A DNA stretch of 8,280 nt from UBA9676 sp036522155 (GTDB lineage: Bacteria > Actinomycetota > Actinomycetes > Streptosporangiales > Streptosporangiaceae), in NCBI GenBank assembly GCA_036522155.1, contig DATDGI010000006.1:1-8280 (forward strand). The letters are read 5' to 3'. Positions 6,272 through 8,280 of the stretch are shown here, one piece after another; position 1 is the stretch's first letter; every line of letters starts with the position of its first letter. Position numbers and translations under genes: made by a program. The notes under the pieces were generated by a model. That model did no database searches. It was given only the letters and a program-made list of their open reading frames with translations, and was not told where the DNA came from.

Positions 6272-6799
6272 TCAGCCGAAAAGTTCCCGCAGGACTGCGT
6301 CTGTCCTCGGAGGTATTGGTTCATCTGGGTAGAAGTCCGCGCAGATCTGCAGCGCGGCTTCGGCTGTTTCCACGCCGATCATGCCCGCGAGCAGCCGCAG
6401 GTCGTCGACGTCGCGTGCCCGGGCCGCCAGTGCCTTCATCGCGAACACGTGCTCGGGTGATGCGGCCATCACCCGCAGCCCTGGATGATCGAACACCCGG
6501 CGCTTGCCGGGGTCGTCCTTGCCAGAGATATAGGCGGTCGCCTGCTCGTTCAGCCACCACGGCGGCAGCCCCAGGTCCTTGGCCACCTGCCTGGCCTCTT
6601 CCAGGACGATGCCGTGCGGCACGAACCGGGCGTCAACATCGCGGGTCACGCGGGTAGCGTCATAGGCCAGGGCCATGGCGGCACCACCGACAACGAACAC
6701 GTCTGCGACGACGCCCCTGTGGGCAAGCCGTTCACCCAAAGCGGTGAAGGCCCGCTCAAGCTCCGCGCGGCCAAGAAGGACATCGCCCGGATCGCTCAC
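6272..6799 (-). CDS. Minimal nucleotidyltransferase (DUF6036/AbiEii-like), probable type IV-like toxin
   Basis: GTG 6799 is chosen. It overlaps the upstream stop as GTGA, and GGAGG lies 4 nt before it; a longer ATG frame from 6862 would sit inside the partner gene. The 175-residue protein has the nucleotidyltransferase-fold signature: VFVVGGAAMALAYDATRVTR (34-53), followed by DVD (D54, D56), the metal-binding pair. It also has the downstream block SPEHVFAMKALAARARDVDD (114-133), typical of AbiEii/MenT-like proteins (K...RD..DL). Related enzymes transfer nucleotides to tRNA ends or to partner proteins, and several act as toxins in type IV-like modules. The upstream gene is the likely antitoxin. 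It could instead be a non-toxic nucleotidyltransferase. The fold is confident, the toxin role moderate. Confidence 0.85.
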   Translation of the reverse strand: MSDPGDVLLGRAELERAFTALGERLAHRGVVADVFVVGGAAMALAYDATRVTRDVDARFVPHGIVLEEARQVAKDLGLPPWWLNEQATAYISGKDDPGKRRVFDHPGLRVMAASPEHVFAMKALAARARDVDDLRLLAGMIGVETAEAALQICADFYPDEPIPPRTDAVLRELFG

Positions 6800-7179
6800 G
6801 CAGCCTCCAGGTCCCGTGCCGACAGGTACACCCCGTGCTTGCGGAACGCGGCCGGCGCCCATACAAGCGCCTCAGCCCGCTGAATCTGCAGTTCGGCGGG
6901 GAACCACGGCCGGCGCAGCACCCGCAGTTCCGCCCAGGGCGGGGGCGCAGCGTCATGCCCGGCGGCCAGGTGCTCAGCAAGGGCGGCCAGCAACGTGTCC
7001 CAGCGCTCATCCCCAACCGGCGGGGGCTCCTCTTGCAGGAGCATCAACTGAGCGTGGGCAGGCTCCCACCGGTACTCTTCGAGGAACTCCCACACGAGCT
7101 TCCAGCGGATCTTTCCGTCGGCAGCCCGTGCGAGACGGCCAGCCAGCTCGGCCAGGGTCATGGGACAGTAGCCAGTCAC
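6796..7179 (-). CDS. Antitoxin-like partner of the nucleotidyltransferase
   Basis: GTG 7179 is chosen, with GGAG (complement of 7188-7191) 8 nt upstream; ATG 7161 would give 121 residues. The 127-residue protein has a helical N-terminal half (LAELAGRLARAADGKIRWKL, then WEFLEEYRWEP at 30-40), an acidic/Pro linker (EEPPPVGDERW), a second helix (LLAALAEHLAAG), and a conserved end VLRRPWFPAEL...APAAFRKHGVYLSARDLEAA. I recall proteins with this end as common actinobacterial neighbours of DUF6036 nucleotidyltransferases. It is placed first in a two-gene operon, with a GTGA overlap to the enzyme, as antitoxins usually are. The open frame continues upstream to 7449, but that part lies in the tRNA-bearing repeat and is not credible. 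It is expected to neutralise the enzyme (inference). Confidence 0.8.
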   Translation of the reverse strand: MTGYCPMTLAELAGRLARAADGKIRWKLVWEFLEEYRWEPAHAQLMLLQEEPPPVGDERWDTLLAALAEHLAAGHDAAPPPWAELRVLRRPWFPAELQIQRAEALVWAPAAFRKHGVYLSARDLEAA

Positions 7180-7308
7180 GGCGGGTTCTCCACTGCCGGG
7201 CAATCCTTTGACCGAGCATACGGGTAGCGCTTGCCTTGCCCTGGCCCGCTGTGGCTCGTGTCTACTGGTTATTAGCCGAGCAGCCGAGACAGCGAGGGAA
7301 CTGTAACG

Positions 7309-7329
7309 GTACAGCACGCCAGTACAGCA
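7309..7329 (+). repeat. Left arm-type motif pair, copy B
   Basis: GTACAGCA occurs at 7309-7316 and 7322-7329, starting 13 bp apart, at the same distance from the core as in copy A. Confidence 0.6.
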
Positions 7330-7413
7330 ACCGGCCCGGCCGGAGGCGGACCACGGGACCCGCTGTAGGACGGTGACCTGCACAGATCGACGCGGGTGGA
7401 CGTGCTGCCTGGT

Positions 7414-7458
7414 GATGGCATGCAAGAGGTCTGGGGTTCGAATCCTCATAGCTCCACA
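7414..7458 (+). other. tRNA-Ala (GGC) 3' fragment, probable att core in copy B
   Basis: ATGGCAT (7415-7421) is followed by GCAAG, T-arm TGGGG-TTCGAAT-CCTCA and acceptor strand TAGCTCC plus ACA. The outer T-stem pair is T-A instead of the A-T of copy A, and one pair is G-T, so pairing is kept despite sequence change. As in copy A the 5' half of the tRNA is absent. Confidence 0.7.
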
Positions 7459-7492
7459 GGTCAGAAGGAAAATTCGAACAGCGGGACCGCGA

Positions 7493-7513
7493 GTACAGCA
7501 GGAAAGTACAGCA
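7493..7513 (+). repeat. Right arm-type motif pair, copy B
   Basis: GTACAGCA occurs at 7493-7500 and 7506-7513, starting 13 bp apart, beginning 35 bp beyond the tRNA-derived core. Confidence 0.6.
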
Positions 7514-7733
7514 GCAGCGGCCAGCTGAGATGCCGAACAGGTGTTCGGGCGAGGGCCTCCCCATTCCCCAACCGCGGGTACCGCCCTGTACTCGAGGGCT
7601 GCTGAGCAGGCAGTACGCTCTCGATCAGGGTCGGTGGCTGATGCCGTGTGGCCGCCATGCAGCGTCGCTGCACGGCGATTTGGGGCTTACTCTTGCCGCA
7701 CTTGCAGATGGTCAGGTCCGGCGGCGGGTTGGT

Positions 7734-8119
7734 GCGGTTCCAGATGGGTGATCTTCACCTACTACCGTGCAGCAGGTATTTCGTAAACGGCGTGCCTGCG
7801 AGTTATGCGGCGGTAGCGGTGCAGCCGGAGGGTTCCGCGCTTGCCCCGATGTCGGCGGCGGGCACGGGGCGCCAGGTGCCGGTTGGGGTGGCACCATACA
7901 CGGTGGTGCCGGGGAATATGTCGCCGGAGCCTTCCGAACCGCACCTTCTTTCTTGCCGGGCCTCCATCGAGATCGTCTTCACGCGCGACAGCTTGTTGCT
8001 GACGGCCGGGTGCTGTTGCCAGGCGTGGCTTGGTGGGCCCTTGCGTCCGGTTGGGGGCCCGTGGTTGCGTGAGAGTGAACGGCCGCGAGGCAAGCAGGGG
8101 CGGGGGGCAGGGGGCATCG
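7734..8119. other. Intergenic region before the MMPL gene; no supported gene
   Basis: About 385 bp after repeat copy B. Several short frames are open on both strands (for example - strand 7803 to about 8000), but none has a convincing start, ribosome site or recognisable domain. It probably holds the promoter of the transporter gene; I see no clear -35/-10 pair or operator. Confidence 0.4.
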
Positions 8120-8280
8120 ATGAGCAGGGCAAGAAGGATCGCGGAGATTCCGGCTGGGAGCTGGACCAAGTGGCTGGTGGTGGGCTTCTGGCTGGTCGTA
8201 GTGGTGGTCGCATTCCCGCTGTCAAACAAGCTCATGGGCGCGGAGAAGAACGACGCGAGTGCCTGGCTGCCCGCCAACGC
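8120..8280 (+). CDS. MMPL-family transporter, N-terminal start (partial, runs off right edge)
   Basis: ATG 8120 has AGGGGG (8109-8114) 5 nt upstream and opens a frame through the window end (53 complete codons). It begins with a basic cytoplasmic stretch (MSRARRIAEIPAGSWTKW), then a hydrophobic first membrane helix (about 19-33, LVVGFWLVVVVVAF), then PLSNKLMGAEKNDASAWLP. The basic start, one helix, and KNDA..WLP are typical of the beginning of actinobacterial MMPL (RND-type) transporters, which export lipids or drugs at the plasma membrane. Full proteins are about 700-750 residues. It lies outside repeat copy B and may be host DNA or cargo of a further element. The family call is from motif recall. 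Confidence 0.8.
   Translation, partial: MSRARRIAEIPAGSWTKWLVVGFWLVVVVVAFPLSNKLMGAEKNDASAWLPAN

Larger units (their letters stand above)
2364..7458 (+). mobile_element. Putative integrase-less integrative cassette between two att-like sites
   Basis: Two tRNA-Ala 3' fragments in direct orientation, 5051 bp apart, bound a block holding the three-gene NTPase operon and the nucleotidyltransferase pair. No integrase, excisionase, relaxase or replication gene lies inside. This fits a cis-mobilisable element (CIME-like): cargo between att sites, moved by an integrase encoded elsewhere. Each end carries motif pairs on both sides of its core, as expected where integrated elements sit in tandem. The two ends differ at many positions, so this is not a recent duplication. 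The boundaries are directly visible; mobility is inferred. Confidence 0.5.
7309..7733 (+). repeat. Direct repeat copy B: attP-like region with tRNA-Ala 3' half
   Basis: This is the second copy of the region at 2258-2683, with the same order and spacing of motif pairs and tRNA fragment. Because it carries motif pairs on both sides of the core and goes on matching copy A for about 220 bp past the right pair, it does not look like a simple attR joined to host DNA. It looks like a junction between two related elements. No integrase is visible to its right within the window. Confidence 0.85.

Noticed and set aside
6800..6862. Longer nucleotidyltransferase start at ATG 6862
   Set aside because: It would overlap the partner gene by 67 bp and lacks a ribosome site; GTG 6799 has GGAGG and a 4-nt overlap.
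7180..7449. Upstream extension of the antitoxin-like gene to an ATG at 7449
   Set aside because: The added 90 codons translate the tRNA-derived core and left motif pair of repeat copy B; GTG 7179 has a ribosome site.
7803..8225. - strand open frame of 140 codons near the right edge
   Set aside because: Its first third is antisense to the MMPL start; the remainder has fair GC3 but no start signal or recognisable domain.

Overview
The window is high-GC DNA with mostly G/C-ending codons, GTG starts, few A/T-rich promoters and 4-nt stop/start overlaps. This points to an actinomycete (Streptomyces, Streptosporangium or Actinomadura-like); the genus cannot be fixed from 8.3 kb. It reads as an accessory region built up at a tRNA-type integration site rather than as core chromosome.

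Layout: (i) 1-108 is the 3' end of an unrecognised gene. (ii) 158-1321 is a decayed IS1380-family insertion sequence whose transposase has lost its N-terminal part. (iii) 1422-2069 is a lower-GC orphan gene, probably a small HEPN-type (RNase-like) protein, with a palindrome upstream. (iv) 2258-2683 and 7309-7733 are two diverged direct repeats of about 425 bp. Each contains the 3' half of a tRNA-Ala (GGC) gene, from the anticodon loop to the 3' end, flanked on both sides by pairs of GTACAGCA motifs spaced exactly 13 bp apart. They look like two attP-type sites of related integrative elements: a tRNA core plus integrase arm-type sites. (v) Between them lies a cassette of about 5.05 kb with no integrase. 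It carries a translationally coupled + strand operon of three genes and a convergent two-gene toxin-antitoxin-like operon. (vi) 8120-8280 is the start of an MMPL-family membrane transporter that runs off the edge.

The most interesting cargo is the three-gene operon at 2953-6034. It encodes a protein of unknown family with a helical N-terminus and a possible winged-helix C-terminus, a protein resembling a BrxD/DUF2791 P-loop NTPase without a Walker A lysine, and an intact BrxD/DUF2791-like NTPase with clear Walker A and B motifs. ATGA overlaps join the genes, suggesting stoichiometric production of one complex with an active and a degenerate NTPase subunit. No BREX methyltransferase, PglZ phosphatase or helicase is present, so this may be a compact stand-alone defence or DNA-transaction system. 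The convergent pair encodes a minimal nucleotidyltransferase (DUF6036/AbiEii-like) and its partner, which resembles a type IV toxin-antitoxin or MenAT-like module. Such modules often stabilise islands or provide phage defence.

Family names are from memory of conserved motifs, not from a search. The mobile-cassette model and the defence role are inferences from layout.
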